Shown in pieces: positions 45,666 through 58,899 of a stretch of DNA of 64,000 nucleotides. The notes beneath the pieces are model-generated. The model made no database searches. It was not told the origin of the DNA and saw only the letters and a program-made list of their open reading frames with translations. Source of the stretch: Eopsaltria australis (Eukaryota; Chordata; Aves; Passeriformes; Petroicidae); assembly GCA_034509425.1 (NCBI GenBank), contig JAVTVJ010000011.1, positions 1,178,001 through 1,242,000 of the forward strand, read 5' to 3'. The position numbers and the translations under genes were made by a program. The stretch's first letter is position 1. Every line of letters starts with the position of its first letter.

Positions 45666-48600
45666 TGAGGGTGCACAGTAAGTTTGGAGGGTACAATAAA
45701 CCATTTGGATAAATAAAGAATACCTGACTAATAGCACACATCTTATCATAAGATTGAACCTTTTTTAATTCTTGTTTTGAAATAGAGCTAGATTGAGTTG
45801 GAAATATTTCATACATTTTATATGTTCATAATTTATACATTTATAGCTTGGATATCTTTTTATGGCCATTAATTGCATTCAGATCTGGTAACCTGTTTTA
45901 ATATTGATGGAACCTTTGCCTTAGTGGTGACTACTTAACTGATAGGTGATTAAATACATATAGTATAATTAAAAATGACCAAAATACTTTTAAAATTAAA
46001 GAAAACAAAGCCAAAGTCTCTTTAAAGGAAATGAGGTTGCAGAGAAAGTGATGTGCTAGCTCAATTAATGTCAGCAAGAGTTTTGTCATATCAAAGATGC
46101 CAGACTAGTTATTCAGGCTTTAGGTCTGCATGGATGGAAAATAAAAGTGGGGTGGGGTTTTTATGTTGTTTGCTTGCTGTAATGACTATGTTGCAATAGT
46201 ATTCACTATAATTATATTGCACAAATACAAAAAGCTTGTTTAGAAATGTGTACTGATGCATAAAATTTGGAAGTTGGCTGCAATATAATCAACTCCATGA
46301 GGTAAAAGAAAAATTAACTTTATGAATATTGTTTGTGCCAATAGGAAAACAAAAAAGAGTCTTTAAAATATGTGTTCATATGTCCTGTTTCCTTCTCTGA
46401 AAACATTGTACTTGTGACAGAAGAGAATATTTGCTATTGTTGTACCCTTGCTTTTTAAAACATTCTTTTAAAATATTTTATGAAACAATTTTGATATTAG
46501 TCTGTCTAGATGGGATCTGATCATAACACTTGGAGTGTCAACAGTGTTGAAAAAGTGATTCCCTTGACCTTCTGTGCTCATTAAAAAGAGAAAACACCAC
46601 AGGGTAATGGAAAATTGGTCTGCAAAGAGTGTTGCATACTTGAATATGTGGCTTACACAGAATACTGGCAGTTCATCATTATTAGAATCAGCCTATATTC
46701 ATAGACCAATCTATTCTCTAGAATAGATGTCTTTGTTTTTTAGAAGCTGAGAGAAGAGACAATAGAAAGTTTTCATCCCTGGAGCTTTTACAAATCAGCT
46801 GTCATAAAAAAATACAGGAGAAGGGACAATGAGGTTCAGAGCAGATGGTTTTGCATTTTCTTTATTTTGATGGTCAATGATAGTTATTTAATGCTCATGT
46901 TGCTATCATGAAAACCTAATGACTTCTTCAAGACTAGAAAACAGTTTTCTGTCCATTCACAAAAATCTGCTGATATAATACACGAGTAAAAAAACCATGA
47001 ATCTTAGTATCTGCTCAGGTGAAATAAACTTCTGCAAAGAAGCTGCAGTCAGCCCAACAGAAGCATTTCCTGCAGCAAATCCAAAACCTAAAAGCAAGAA
47101 GTTCAGTTTTCTGACAAGATGAATAATACTGTTTTCTTTCAGACTGATAGCTACTGCACAACCTTAACTTGACCAAATATATTTTCTTACAAAAAAAAAA
47201 CCCCAAAAACCCAAAAACCCAAACAAAAACGCCGCTTATTTTGCCAGATCATCAAATTCGATGAGCAGACACTTCAGAACATGTTCTAGGGATAGCACTG
47301 GCATAAAATGATAGTTAGGTACATGCAAAAGAAAATATAATGTCCTGAAAATTACATAAACCATTATATAATAATAAAATTTTAAAAATAAATAAATAAA
47401 GCTTATAAAAAAGGCTCACTGTCATTATGAATGGGTGTTCAGATGTGGAAATAGTGGCTGTTGCATAAAAGGAATTTGTAATGTTTTATTAAGGCATGCA
47501 AGTGCAATTATTAGTGACGGCCATTGCTATCAGTGACCCTCAATGGGATTTACAAATTAGTAACATATCAGTTGGAAGGAATTTAAGGTTAGATTTATCC
47601 TTTCTTCTAATTTTAATAGCAGCCATGGAGATGACACAATATAGAATGAAAAAGTTGCAATAAAGAAGGCAGACTACAGCTTGAGTTTTTATTTCTTGCT
47701 AGCCAATAGAAAATTGACAAAGTGATCTGGCATGTAGACCATTTATAATTATAAAGTAGTTAAAAGTGGGGAAATTGTCAGTAACTGCAAGCATTTGGAC
47801 AAAACCCCTGCAATTTGAGTTAATTATCTCTCCAGAGTTCTTGTTCTGAGCAAAACACGTATTTATGTAGTACTATTGTATTAGGGCTTTATTTATACTT
47901 GGTTTTTACATAGCCTTATTAAAAATAAAAATAGAGATCCGGAAACAGTGTTTGAAAAGTTTGTTAAAATAGATCAACTGTCATTAAATAGACTTTGGAA
48001 TTCAAAGCATTTCTAACAGTTTATTTTCAAGTAGCAAGGGCAAAATGCAGAATTGAGAAGGAGGAGGGATGAGGTGTGTTTAATTATCCTGACTGCATCC
48101 TAAAGCAGTCCATGGAGCTCTGCTGAACCCAGTGGACCTTTACCTGCCTTATGCAACTAAGTTTGTGAACAATTATGATTTAAGTCAGTGCTGCTGTCTC
48201 ACTTTGTTTTGAGTTTTTTCCCCACTCTTTTAAGAACTTTTTCTAAAATTGTGGAAAACTCAGGAACTTTGTATCTTTCAGTTATGCACTTTTTAAATAC
48301 AATGAAATGGTATGAATTCACAAAATGGAATCAAATTTAAGGAAACATTTGTCTTAATGTAAATATAAGTAAGCAGAACTAAATATTGCATGCAATGGTG
48401 ATAAAATACAGAATTGCTAATTCCCGGTTTGAGCTAAGGTAGACAAAATTTTTAAAGCACTCAGCAAACTTTAAAAATAAAGCTCATTAAAAACTCTGTT
48501 AAGTGAGTGTTTGTGAATCTAGCATCTATCCATGATTGAAAAGATGTTGTCTTCCCTTATGTATGGGAACACTGCTATTTTGATGTACTGTAAACTGTAA

Positions 48601-49116
48601 TTATAATCAATGTGCACCAAGTATAACCAGAAAGTATAAAATTAAATCATAAAAATACAACTTTCCAAAAGATTTCTAGATATTTTTTATGATCATAAAT
48701 GATGGTGTCTTAATCTAGAAGCATGCAGAAAATAATATACTCCTACTCGACATAACCAGGCAAATAAAAACCTCTAGGTAGAAGAGCAAAGCAATCTTTA
48801 TCTTTTCCCCCCATACTTTAAATGCAAAAGCAGTGGCAATTACAGAATAAATGAGCTGAGAGGTATTTTTGGTTTTTTACCCATTACCTTTTAATATTTT
48901 CTCCATATCTTTCAATAAGTGAGGGCTGGACTCGAAACGCACTGTAGTTGGACAAAACTACCTATTCTGTCAGGCCTGCTGGTGCCTAGTTAATGCTGTA
49001 TTTGGGGACAGTAGTTGCTGATTTATGTTTTTCTACAGTATGAAGCAGTAAGAGCTCTAGTTTCGAATCTATAGACCAATGGGTCATTCATTTATGTTTG
49101 AACATCACTGATGGAT
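45666..49116. other. Unique AT-rich DNA, nothing firmly recognised
   Basis: About 3.4 kb with no gene. A short A/C tract is at about 47190-47229 and an AAAT run at 47380-47400. The segments at about 47480-47600 and 48250-48420 are non-repetitive AT-rich DNA that might be conserved noncoding sequence; this cannot be judged from one genome. Confidence 0.4.
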
Positions 49117-49213
49117 AGAGACCTGATCTAGTGAAAGGTGTCCCTGCCCATGGAAGGGGGGCAGGAAGAAAGTGGTCTTTAAGGTCCCCTTCAACCCAGG
49201 TCATACAGTCTCT
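49117..49213 (+). mobile_element. Isolated CR1 LINE 3' tail
   Basis: GACCTGATCTAGTGAAAGGT at 49120 and GTCCCTGCCCATGGAAGGGG at 49139, then GGTCTTTAAGGTCCCCTTCA near 49173, are consecutive CR1 3'-end blocks. Only the last 100 bp or so is present, a severe 5' truncation that is common for this LINE. Confidence 0.9.
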
Positions 49214-50221
49214 GCTCCCCCTAGTTCAATACTCTAACTGGACAAGAAAATGTTCATTTCCTGCTCTCCTGAGACAGAGCCTTTTGCATTTGTTTTCATC
49301 GTCTCAGCCTGCACACTTCCAAATTGTTCACAGCCTGTTGTAATGATAATCTGCAGTCTGCCAGTATTGGTATTTTGGTTCAGGTCAGACCTGCACTTTC
49401 GAAGGAATCTCCCAGTACTTGCTGGCTGGTTTTGTGGTCTCACAGTGGACTCCTTTCAAGTAAAGCAAACCAGCAAGAGACTTCAGAGGCTCTCCTAATG
49501 CACTCTGAGTGATAATGAATGCTCTGTTTACAAGACCATACCACAGCTATTCACCAGTAAATGTCCCCTGAGTCATGTGCAGTGAGGTGATCAGGTACTC
49601 TGCACCAGGGGTTCTGCCCTAGGGATCCACTGCCATTGCACCACAGTGATTGCTAATGGAGATACAGTCTGCAAAGTGAACACCCAGAAGAAGGCCTTCA
49701 GCAAGATGGGTTGGAATGACCTAAGGATAAGGATGAATCTTTTATTTATCTGAGGCTGTAGCAGAATCTGAACTCCAGCCCAGAGACCTAATGAAAACTT
49801 TCTACTCTTCAGGCTATTCTAAAGGCACAGGCAAACAGCACTCTTCCCCTAACAAAAAAATCCTTATGTGTATGTCAAAGACGAGCGATTGCCGTGTTTT
49901 AAACTTAGATTATTTACACTAAGATAGAAAACACATTTTTTAGAAAAAAAAAAAATCAAATTCTTCAAATTCTTCCATTATGGAAGTCTTTTGGAAGAGG
50001 GAATGTTTCTCCTTGCTTTGCAATGGGAACAGTCTATCTGTGCCACATAGCAGGGAGGCTAAGCAAATTAGTCCTGCTGCAGGGCAGAGAATGTAGCTGC
50101 ATGGATGAGCACTGGGTCCCAAGGTGATAAATTGGTTTGTATATTGATGTAACCTGCCAAGGAAGGTATTTGGATGGAGGCAATTCTATTTCTGTTTTGC
50201 TTTGATCCTTGAAGTGCCTAC
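49214..50221. other. Unique DNA, nothing recognised
   Basis: Slightly less AT-rich than its neighbours. Overlapping frames at 49234-49512 on both strands show no domain. Confidence 0.45.
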
Positions 50222-50229
50222 ATATATAC

Positions 50230-50275
<46 letters not shown>
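50222..50275. repeat. TA/TG dinucleotide microsatellite
   Basis: A (TA)-rich start followed by 17 perfect TG units at 50241-50274. Alternating purine-pyrimidine DNA like this can adopt Z-form. The minus frame 50034-50366 reads its (TH)n-like stretch and is not a gene. Confidence 0.95.
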
Positions 50276-50277
<2 letters not shown>

Positions 50278-53200
50278 CTTGTACAGTTAGATGTCACTTG
50301 ACTTTTGCCATCATGGACATCTTTTCCAACCTGTAGCATCTTGGGTTTTCCATTTTGCACTTGCATGACTTCTTTCTTTCCTTACCATCTGCTGACATCT
50401 GCCTAGGCTATTCTGGCTGAGCTTTCAATAATCTAGTATTTCATTACCGTGGGATTTCTCAAGCAATTAAGTCCTGTATTTCTTTTCCTAAATTAATGTG
50501 TCCATACTGGTGGAACTCTGCAGTTCTGAATGGATGACTTGTTAATGGAAGTATTTTCTATGAGGCAAATAATAAGGCAAATTGAACTCAAGCTTTTGTT
50601 GCTCAGATTAGTCTTCCTACAAGGGAGAAAGTGCAGTGCAGGGGTTTCCTCATATAAGTTATGAGTGGTCTGGCTTGCCATTGTACCTGATTTTATAAAC
50701 ACACCTGGGCTACTTCACCAGGCCTGCTATAACTTAGAGATAGCAAGCAATGACTTTTTGTATCTATTGGGTTCCACCCAGACAACTTCCGTCGTCTCTG
50801 GGGATTGAACCCTTTAGGTAAAATTAAACAGCAAAAATTAAACAAGCATCCTCTCAAAAGGAAAGTAGGGTAGGAAAAGTTGAAGATTTTTTAGTTCAGA
50901 ATAGTTCAGTCTCAAGTGATCAATTCTATTTGCGCAGTTTCTTTGGGATGGGGGAAAGTATTTGCCATGCCCAGGAAAGAGAGCAGTGCTCTGTTCTGAC
51001 CTTTACTGTACTAAGTATAACTGAAGAGAGCTGAAACTGCACTCGAGCTCAAATGGTGAAATCCATATTGATGTGGATTTCCTCCTCAGTATCTACCTGC
51101 TACCTTTTTTTTCATGTGTTCCATTTATAGATCTTGATACCACCCTGTTTTATGACAAACAAATGATCCACAAAAGCAAGTTATGTCACATTGTTACTGA
51201 TGAATATTTATAACAAAATTGAGAATGCTCTCAATGTGATAAGTTTTACCAGTTCTCAAATTTTAATGTATTACAAAAAAGTTGAAATAAAACACAAATT
51301 CGAGGTACCAGTAGGCATGCATTCAATTAATTTGGAAATAATTTTAGGTAACTAGTCACCTTAAATGATAGTTTATCATGAAGAGTAAGATTTAAATAAT
51401 AGAGCATGTGGATAATCAGCACTGAATGTTCATTAGGATTGTGGAAGAGCAGGGCTTAAATGCTCCGGTGTTGCATCATGAAGAAGTGTCTCTTATATTT
51501 TTAAACCTCAAATTTGTCCTATGAGGGGTAGATAAGGTGTTTCAGCTGGAGAAAAGAGGAATTTCTGCAACATATTTCCTTGCACAGGGTAGAACAATAT
51601 TACCTGTTAGAAGAAAGTGGAAGCTTCTCACCAGCAGAAATCAGTTTGTAAAAGTTTTCTAGGACAAAAAACAAACAAACCCCCCCCAAAATAAATCTCC
51701 CACAACTCCCCCCTCCCAAAAAAAGAAAATAGTTGGAAGAAATTTAGATTACCACACGTTTAAGACTGCATATAGGCTTCTATATGGATATTTGTGCCAA
51801 GTTCATATGATACTGATATGATTTTACTAAAATTCTTCAGCAACATGACTATATGATGACAGACTGAAGAAAGTTCTGTTTATGATCTAATTTAGGACTT
51901 TCCATAGGAAAAGAGAAGATTTAAAATATATTATTGTGGTATTTTAGTACAAAAGAAATATTTTCTTTTGCTTTCAAACAAGACTTCTGTCTAAAAAGAT
52001 GCCAAAACCCAGACTAAAGATGTCTCAAAAGATTTTTTCATTCAATTTTGTAAAGAAATTCCAGTAAAGGATTTTTTTTCCCCATCTGACTTGAAATAAT
52101 ATTTTTACCTTCCTGATTTTTTTTCTCTTACCCCTACTCTAGCAAGTGGTTAGTGAACTGAAAAATTAATTATTTGCACAGCCATAGGGGTGACTGAACA
52201 GCAGCGCTCTGGGTTGTTCTTCCTCTGGAGTCTGTAAAATAAGACTGAGAAGCAGAAGCCTTTTTTTTTTTTTTTTTCCTTCTTTTATTTCATTCATTTA
52301 ATGTAATCTTTTAACAAATTTATTCAAGCATGACATACCAAAGAGTTTTCAAACTTTTTACTGATTTTAGTGATTTACCTTCTCTGAATGACAAAGGGAA
52401 GTTGTATGAAAATTTTAAAAATAATTTTCTTCTCTTAAATTGCAATTAGATATTCTCTCCCTTTTTAATATTGATTTAAAAACTTTTTAATTTCCTAGTG
52501 TAGTAGATCTCAACCTTGTTTTCCTACTGTAACTTGTTTCATTTCATTTAACTATGACAGATATTTCCTCAGTTCCAGAATTTACATTGTTGCCATTGAT
52601 TTTTCAAATTTTTGAGTAAAAGAGGTCCTTTGCATTTACCACATTTACAATGGAAAAGTTGATAAAGATATTTTTTTATTAAATTACTTTAAAATTTCTT
52701 TAATTGAAAGCAGATATTCAAGTGATGAAATAAATATTTCTAATTATTTCCTGGAAACTTGTATACAATGTCTGTGACTGATGTTAACAACATCTGTCTC
52801 TTTCTTCTTAATGAGATGATTTTAAAAAGCTGAAGTGAATTCTTTTTTCGTCCCACCATTTACAATTTTGTCTACTGAGCCCCCATCAGTGTTGGTAGAA
52901 TGTTAGAGTGTTTCAGTAAGATATTTACAATTATCAAAACTATTAAGGTTTGGATACTTGCAAAATCCTGGCTCTTTATATTTGTTTTATTGCTCTTTCA
53001 ATTTGGAAGGATTTTTTTCCTTTTTTTCTTTTTTTTTTTAATACGTCTTGAGCAAATGCCAAGCTTATGCTTATAGAATTTTTGAGTCTTAAGAGGTAAA
53101 CTAAAAAAATCTGTTTCTCAGACTATCTTTCTCGTTATGTTGCTTCTTAACACTTTCAAACAAGCTTTTCAGTCTGTTATTGGATAGCACTATGTTCCCT

Positions 53201-55940
53201 TCAAAATGTGCATAGTCATGTAGATTTATATTTAGATAAAATTTAGGTGTAAATCATTTTTATTTCAGATTTAAATAAAAATGTCTAAATATCTGTACCT
53301 TCCATTACAATCTTACTTAAAAAAAACAAACCCTTGCCTACTTAGGAAAATATTCTTACATTTGTTTGAAAGACTTTCTTTTCTAGTAAACTTTCTTTGA
53401 TATGTCATCTGCTGTTTGGTAAAGCATTTTAAGATGAATTATTTTTTAAGATTCATATAGTGTACTTAATTAATTTCCTTCACACGTTTGTTATTTATTT
53501 TTAATCTTTTAAGTATTATATTGGAAACAATAATTTTGTCTAACTTTAGGGTGAATGTTTCCCTAGTGACAGTCTCCCTATAACAATTTGTCTTGATAGT
53601 GAGGAGGGGAAGGAAGAACATGTTAAAAACCACAGGTACGTGTGCATGTATGTGTGATTTTGAATGTATGTTTTTTAGAATGTGATGTGGTACTTGACTA
53701 GGTGGTAGCATTCTAGATAGGATCCACCAGTAAATTCCTTTAAGTCCTATTTCACTTTTCTTAGAAATACCCACTTTCTGATTTTACCTTTTAATGTGTC
53801 CTGGCATGGCAACGCCTTCTCTGATGCTTTATGAATTTTGCAAAAACCGTTGCAGGTCTTTGTGGGTCAGGATGTCACACAGCTGATGTCTACGTATCCT
53901 TCCCTGGGCCACGGGTGCACTTCGTCACCTTTTGGATGTATTTCACATTTTCTGTGCTGTCCTTTCACTCACTCATTTTCCTTTACACTTGGCACAATCT
54001 AAATTTTTACATAGAGGTCAAGTGTTCATATACTCAACTAGTTTTCCAAAAACTTTATTTAGGGTGATTTAAGTTTTGAAGTCAAGCTTGAGTCACATTA
54101 TAAGGATCTTATTTTCTGAAGGGAAGAGCAATTTCTTCACAGAAATGCATGCCATGCATATTTGCCTTTCTAATTTGCCTCAACTCCTATATTATTGTGT
54201 TGCTGCTGCCACAATTCAGTTCCTGTAAACCGATTCTGTCTGTCTCTGATCAGGTTGTCTTTTTTTATTCCATCTGTTTTTGAGCTTCACAGCCCTTGAT
54301 AGTTGTGGGTTTTAATTTTGTTTTTGGTTTTTTTTTTTCTTCTATACTTTCTTTCTAATCCAAATGCTTTTTAAAATTATTAATTATAGCTGGCTGTTAG
54401 TCTGGCTACTGATCACCTGGGATCTAATTTGCAGTCACAGAAAGTGTTAAATCTATAGACATTTTCGAGAAATTCCTGGTGCCACCTATTGGTTCAGTTG
54501 TAGAAATGCAGCTGCAACTCCAGAACAAAGCCAGACGTGGAAATAAGTTAGTTGCTCGAATTCTTTGGTGTATACGAGGCTCTGTCTGATTACATAGAGC
54601 ACGTTACTAAGTTCTAATAACTTCATAAGGTTATAAAGTACATTTTTCTATTTAAAATATTCGAGTGAATATCAACACTCCTCAGCTGAAAACTTCAATA
54701 AACATTTTGAAAGTGGGATATGGCAGTACTGATCCTTTCTGTTAATTTCTTCCCAGATTACTGGACTTTTTAAAGGAGTATGTATGAATTTTAAACACAT
54801 TTCCCATAACAGCAGTCTTGCAGATTCGTTTGATTATAAAATATAAACTTTATCTTAGTGTTTTGAAATAGACTTTGTTTCAATGTGGATATAAACATAT
54901 GTATAGTCTTTTCTTCTTTAATATGTGGTCTCACTGGAGAGATGCAATGTTGTGAAGAAAGTTTTTAAATTACCTATTTATGTGGGGAATGCAACTTCAT
55001 GTATTTTACCAGCCAGGTCAAAGTAGATAGCAACAAGTGTAGTGCATTTCTGGGCACAGATGGTTTTACTTCACAGTCACTGCAGGAATAGTGAATTTAC
55101 AGACCTGCAAATACACTTGTATTGTATTGTGCTGTCTGGTGGCCCTGTCATACTTAGAAGTTAGGTTAGATTTGTATGATTATATCTGTCCTAATGAGAA
55201 GAATTTATGCATATTTGTGGTTGACAATTGAAGTCCTGGCAAAGATGATAGATGATTAATTACTATTAAGTACCTCTCTTGATATACCTACACTACAAAA
55301 TCAATTTTGTTTCACAAATATGTAATACTTAATTAAGTGAATTGTTTCATTCTCATCTGGCTCGATTTCTGAACTTGATTTACCTCATAGAAAGATCTGC
55401 ATGTAGTATTACATCTGTCAGATAGTGTGCTTCCCTCTAAGAGAACATATTTTAGAGTTTAGCTGTACAGGAAGTGTTATTGCAAGCCTGATATAAAGCA
55501 CTACATAGGTTGAAGCTTCTTCAGAAAAATCCATAAACAAAGCAAGTTCAGAAAAACCATAGCCTTTTATCCCTCTTGATTACTTTATCTATACTCATTG
55601 TTTTCTATGAATAGAAAATTGCAACACACTCAATTGTCCAGTTTATTAGAACAAGAGAGTATCTAGCTGTTGGACTCTCTGTGCTTTACAGATAGGAAAA
55701 ATACAGCCACTGCAGGTGTGTTTGTAGTTGCAAAGCCACATCAGCACAGGTTTAGAAAACAGGGATTCTGTTCTGCAGTTTTGAACTTGTACATTTTTGA
55801 AGGCAGCATCCAGCCCAATGGTCTGTCCTCCAAAACACATAAACTTTACATGAGCAGTACTCCATAATTATAACCCTGGGATTACAAAGGAATAGCAGTG
55901 AGATTAAAGGTCCAGTAGAAATTTTATGTAGTCCTGAAAC
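50276..55940. other. Unique AT-rich DNA, no recognised gene
   Basis: About 5.7 kb. An A/C tract lies at about 51666-51726, a poly-T at 52260-52277 and T-rich runs near 53020-53040 and 54318-54340. A GC-richer patch at about 53850-53930 sits in an unassigned plus frame (53831-54067). No repeat family is recognised. Confidence 0.4.
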
Positions 55941-55961
55941 ATATATATATATATATATATA
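55941..55961. repeat. AT dinucleotide microsatellite
   Basis: Ten perfect AT units. Confidence 0.95.
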
Positions 55962-56397
55962 ATTGGGAGTACCTCTTGTAATAATCAATCTATTATATGA
56001 ACACCTGGGCTGCTCTATTTGCATCTCACACTTTATCTCTGCGTGGTATGTTCAGTATGGAAGGAAAATAGGTTGCTACTTAAATTCCTGTGCTTATTTT
56101 ACACACACACACAAGAGGGCAGATTTCAGTTCTGAAGTCACACACTAACTTCTCTCACTGAAACATACTGGGTTTTTTCCCAAAATGAGTTGCAGAAATA
56201 AGTCCTTTTCTCACCTCACAGGCATGGGCATGATGGTGCAGGCTGGCCTGGTCAGACTGTACCCTCTTCTCTGCCAGAGTAAAAGCCCAGCTCACTGACC
56301 TGGTTTTGAAGAGCAGTATCACTGAGAAATCTCAAACATAAACTACCATAGTACCAACCCAAGGTTTACGTTTTCCAACCGGAATAATACTTTAACC
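55962..56397. other. Unique DNA, nothing recognised
   Basis: Part of the 3' half may belong to the ancient element that follows, but I cannot match it. A short CA repeat is at about 56101-56113. Confidence 0.4.
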
Positions 56398-56540
56398 ACT
56401 CTCTGTGGGTAAAATGGGGCTCAGGATATTTGCTTCCTTTTCCCACAGAGGTGTTGTAAGAATTAATTAGTTAACATTTGCATGGCTCTTCCAAGATACA
56501 AAGTGCTATACATGTGCTAATTAATTCAATTATTATTACC
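56398..56540 (+). mobile_element. Ancient MIR/L2-type retroposon 3' part
   Basis: The blocks TCTCTGTGGGTAAAATGGGG (about 56400), CACAGAGGTGTTGTAAGAAT (about 56444), TAATTAGTTAACATTTG (about 56464), CCAAGATACAAAGTGCTATA (56491) and a terminal ATTATTATTA-like end (to 56538) match, in order, the conserved 3' half of MIR/L2-related elements shared across amniotes. The usual consensus runs 'GTAAAATGGGG ... GGTGTTGTGAGGATTAATTAG ... AAGCGCT ... ATTATTATT'. A short block between CTCTGTG and GTAAAATGGGG is missing. Such families have been inactive since early amniote history, so the good preservation is notable. Confidence 0.7.
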
Positions 56541-57614
56541 TGTATGTCATTTGCACTGCCAGGAAATCCACACAAGACCAATCCAGCCCAATAGTTCAGC
56601 TTTATACGTTGCATCCTAGTCCGTGGTTCAGAAACACCTGTCATTAAAAAAAAACAAAAAAAACAAAACCAAACCAACAACAAATAGTAGACGAAATAAA
56701 GTACCAAGAGTACCATTTTAATCTTATAAACATTAACAAAATACTGCTGTAGTGAGTGTTAATTCTCAAAACAACCATGAAAACCATTTTGCTACATAAA
56801 GCATTCTGGACGCCAGGTTTTCAATTACAGGGAAAATTTAAAGGTGCATAAAAGGTTGGCCTTCGGATAGGAGGCAGGGTCCCACCAGCTATGAATGTGT
56901 CTATAACCAGGCTCTTGGATTTGGATATAATTAAGCAGTTGGCAGACAATATCTCTATTAGAATATGTTTCCAGTAGTATCATTCATAAGGCTTGAGACT
57001 AAAGCCACTTTATGTAATGACCTTACATACATAAGAAGAGCAAGAGTTCTTTGAATGTGTGTCCTAGGGTAGCAGTTCCGTGCTGCAGGAAAAATAATGT
57101 ATTAAAAGGAAAAGAGCTTCCATGCTAACTGTGACACATGAACGCTTATTTCCTAGAGATGTGTTTTATCTCAATGTCACTCATGTATCTTTTTAAGAAG
57201 CAAAGACTAAAGCAGTATTATGGATATACTAAGTAAGGAAAAAAGAGAAATACCCAATATAAAACACTACTAAAAGCACGTCAGCCAGATGAAATTCTTA
57301 CAATGGCTGATGGTACCTATAGTATCCTCTTGCATGAAATTTTCATAATTGGTAGGAAGTACAACTTGTTCCTCTCTGGGTTTCCCAGCATCTTACTGAT
57401 TCCTCTAGGCTGGTCTCATCATCTCTATGCAATCCTTCAATATTTCTATTTTATCCTCATCCTGTCTTTATTCATCCTGCTTTTCCTTTTCTTCTTATAT
57501 TGCCTTTTGTGTACAATTTTCTGTTGTTCATGATTTATTGAGACTGCTTTGTAGTTTTTTCCTTGTTTTTTGTATTCTTTTCCCTGTACTGAACCTGAAC
57601 ATTTTTTTCTTTTT
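56541..57614. other. Unique DNA with one A/C tract
   Basis: An A/C-rich tract lies at about 56645-56692. No gene or repeat family is recognised. The frames at 56471-56716 (minus) and 57303-57533 (plus) are hydrophobic low-complexity translations. Confidence 0.45.
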
Positions 57615-57677
57615 CCCTTCCCTTCCCTTCCCTTCCCTTCCCTTCCCTTCCCTTCCCTTCCCTTCCCTTCCCTTCCC
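57615..57677. repeat. CCCTT pentanucleotide repeat
   Basis: About 12.5 perfect units, continuing imperfectly as CCTTCCCAGAA units to about 57705. All-pyrimidine on this strand, so capable of triplex formation. The plus frame 57427-57735 reads it as a repeated Phe-Pro-Ser-Leu-Pro peptide and is not a gene. Confidence 0.97.
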
Positions 57678-58862
57678 AGAACCTTCCCAGAACCTTCCCT
57701 TCCCTCACATCATAAATAAGATGACTCTCCTGTAATAATACTGTATTTCATGGAATATTAATATCCCTGTGAGTTATGCTTTTATGTGTTGAAAGCACTC
57801 AGAGTTGTGGGAGAAGAATGTTTTCATAGTCATAAACCCCCTGGAGCTGGGAATATAATTTATCTTCCAGCTCTGCACCAAAGATGTCTCTGACTTCAAT
57901 CAGCATAACCATATGCTTAAAGGTGATGTACAAGTTAGCTGTTCTGCTGATAAGCCCACCTCTCTCCAACATTTTGAATCCCTAGTGTGTTTGGGTGATT
58001 TATGTACAATGACAGATAACTAAAGTAGTAAGAAAGTCTTTTTGGTTGTTAAGATTTCTTCCCAAATAGTCCAGATGAACCTGTTATTACACAAACTGCT
58101 CATCCTCAAAGATATGATCTTCATTTCTTGACTTGTGCTAGCAGCCACACTATTACTCAACTCCAGTTCATGAATAGCCCTTATGAAAAGGAGGAGGAAA
58201 GATTGAAAAGGAACGGGTGACTTCTGTGGGCACTGTTAGTAAAGCTGATTTACTACCAGCCATTCAATGTTGAGATGCTTCATCATCTGGAAAGTGATAC
58301 AGTGCAGTGATCATGGTGGAAATTCATCACCTAGAGGTGGCTGCTGGCATCTGTACTGTAGGGAGCAAATAGCTGTGGAAGCTCTGGAACTGCCTGTGTT
58401 GACTCTGTTCAAGGTGTGTGGTTTTCAGTTGCTCTTACAAGTGTGTTGAACATTTTCTAACATACTGATCAAACCTCCTTTCTTCTTTCCCTGCTTTTTC
58501 TGTTCCTGCACTTCCACAGAACTGGAAAGAGAAATAATGTGAAGTGCATCCTTTTTCATTGGATCATGAAGGTGTGTGTGTATGTGTGTGTATGTGTATA
58601 TAATATTTATATTATATATATTTTAAACATGGATATATTTCTATATACATGTATAAATTTGGCTGTCAGAATGCAAGATCAAAATCTACTTTAATATTCA
58701 GGTATTAGTCATAGTACAACAGAGTAACTTTTCATTGTGATTACTCTTAGAAATATCAAGTCATTATTCTCTCTCACCTTTCTGCTTAGCTTAGGACTTC
58801 GTAATAAATTCTTTTGACTTTTGCCAAAATGTGAGAAGAATATGATGAAGTAGCTTCTTTGA

Positions 58863-58867
<5 letters not shown>
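57678..58867. other. Unique DNA with a GTAT/AT microsatellite
   Basis: An imperfect (GT)n/(AT)n stretch lies at about 58571-58622. No gene or interspersed repeat is recognised. Confidence 0.45.

Positions 58868-58896
<29 letters not shown>
58868..58896. repeat. Poly-A tract (29 A)
   Basis: Twenty-nine uninterrupted A followed by GAGAGAAAAAAGAG. It could be the tail of a retrocopy on the plus strand, but the sequence to its left resembles no processed gene or retroposon I know. Confidence 0.95.

Positions 58897-58899
<3 letters not shown>

Noticed and set aside
50034..50366. 110-codon minus-strand frame with alternating Thr-His
   Set aside because: It is a translation of the TG microsatellite.
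57427..57735. Frame with repeated Phe-Pro-Ser-Leu-Pro units
   Set aside because: It is a translation of the CCCTT repeat in a low-complexity setting.
58800..58896. Possible processed pseudogene ending in poly-A
   Set aside because: Nothing to the left of the poly-A resembles a transcript, and no polyadenylation signal or flanking duplication is visible.
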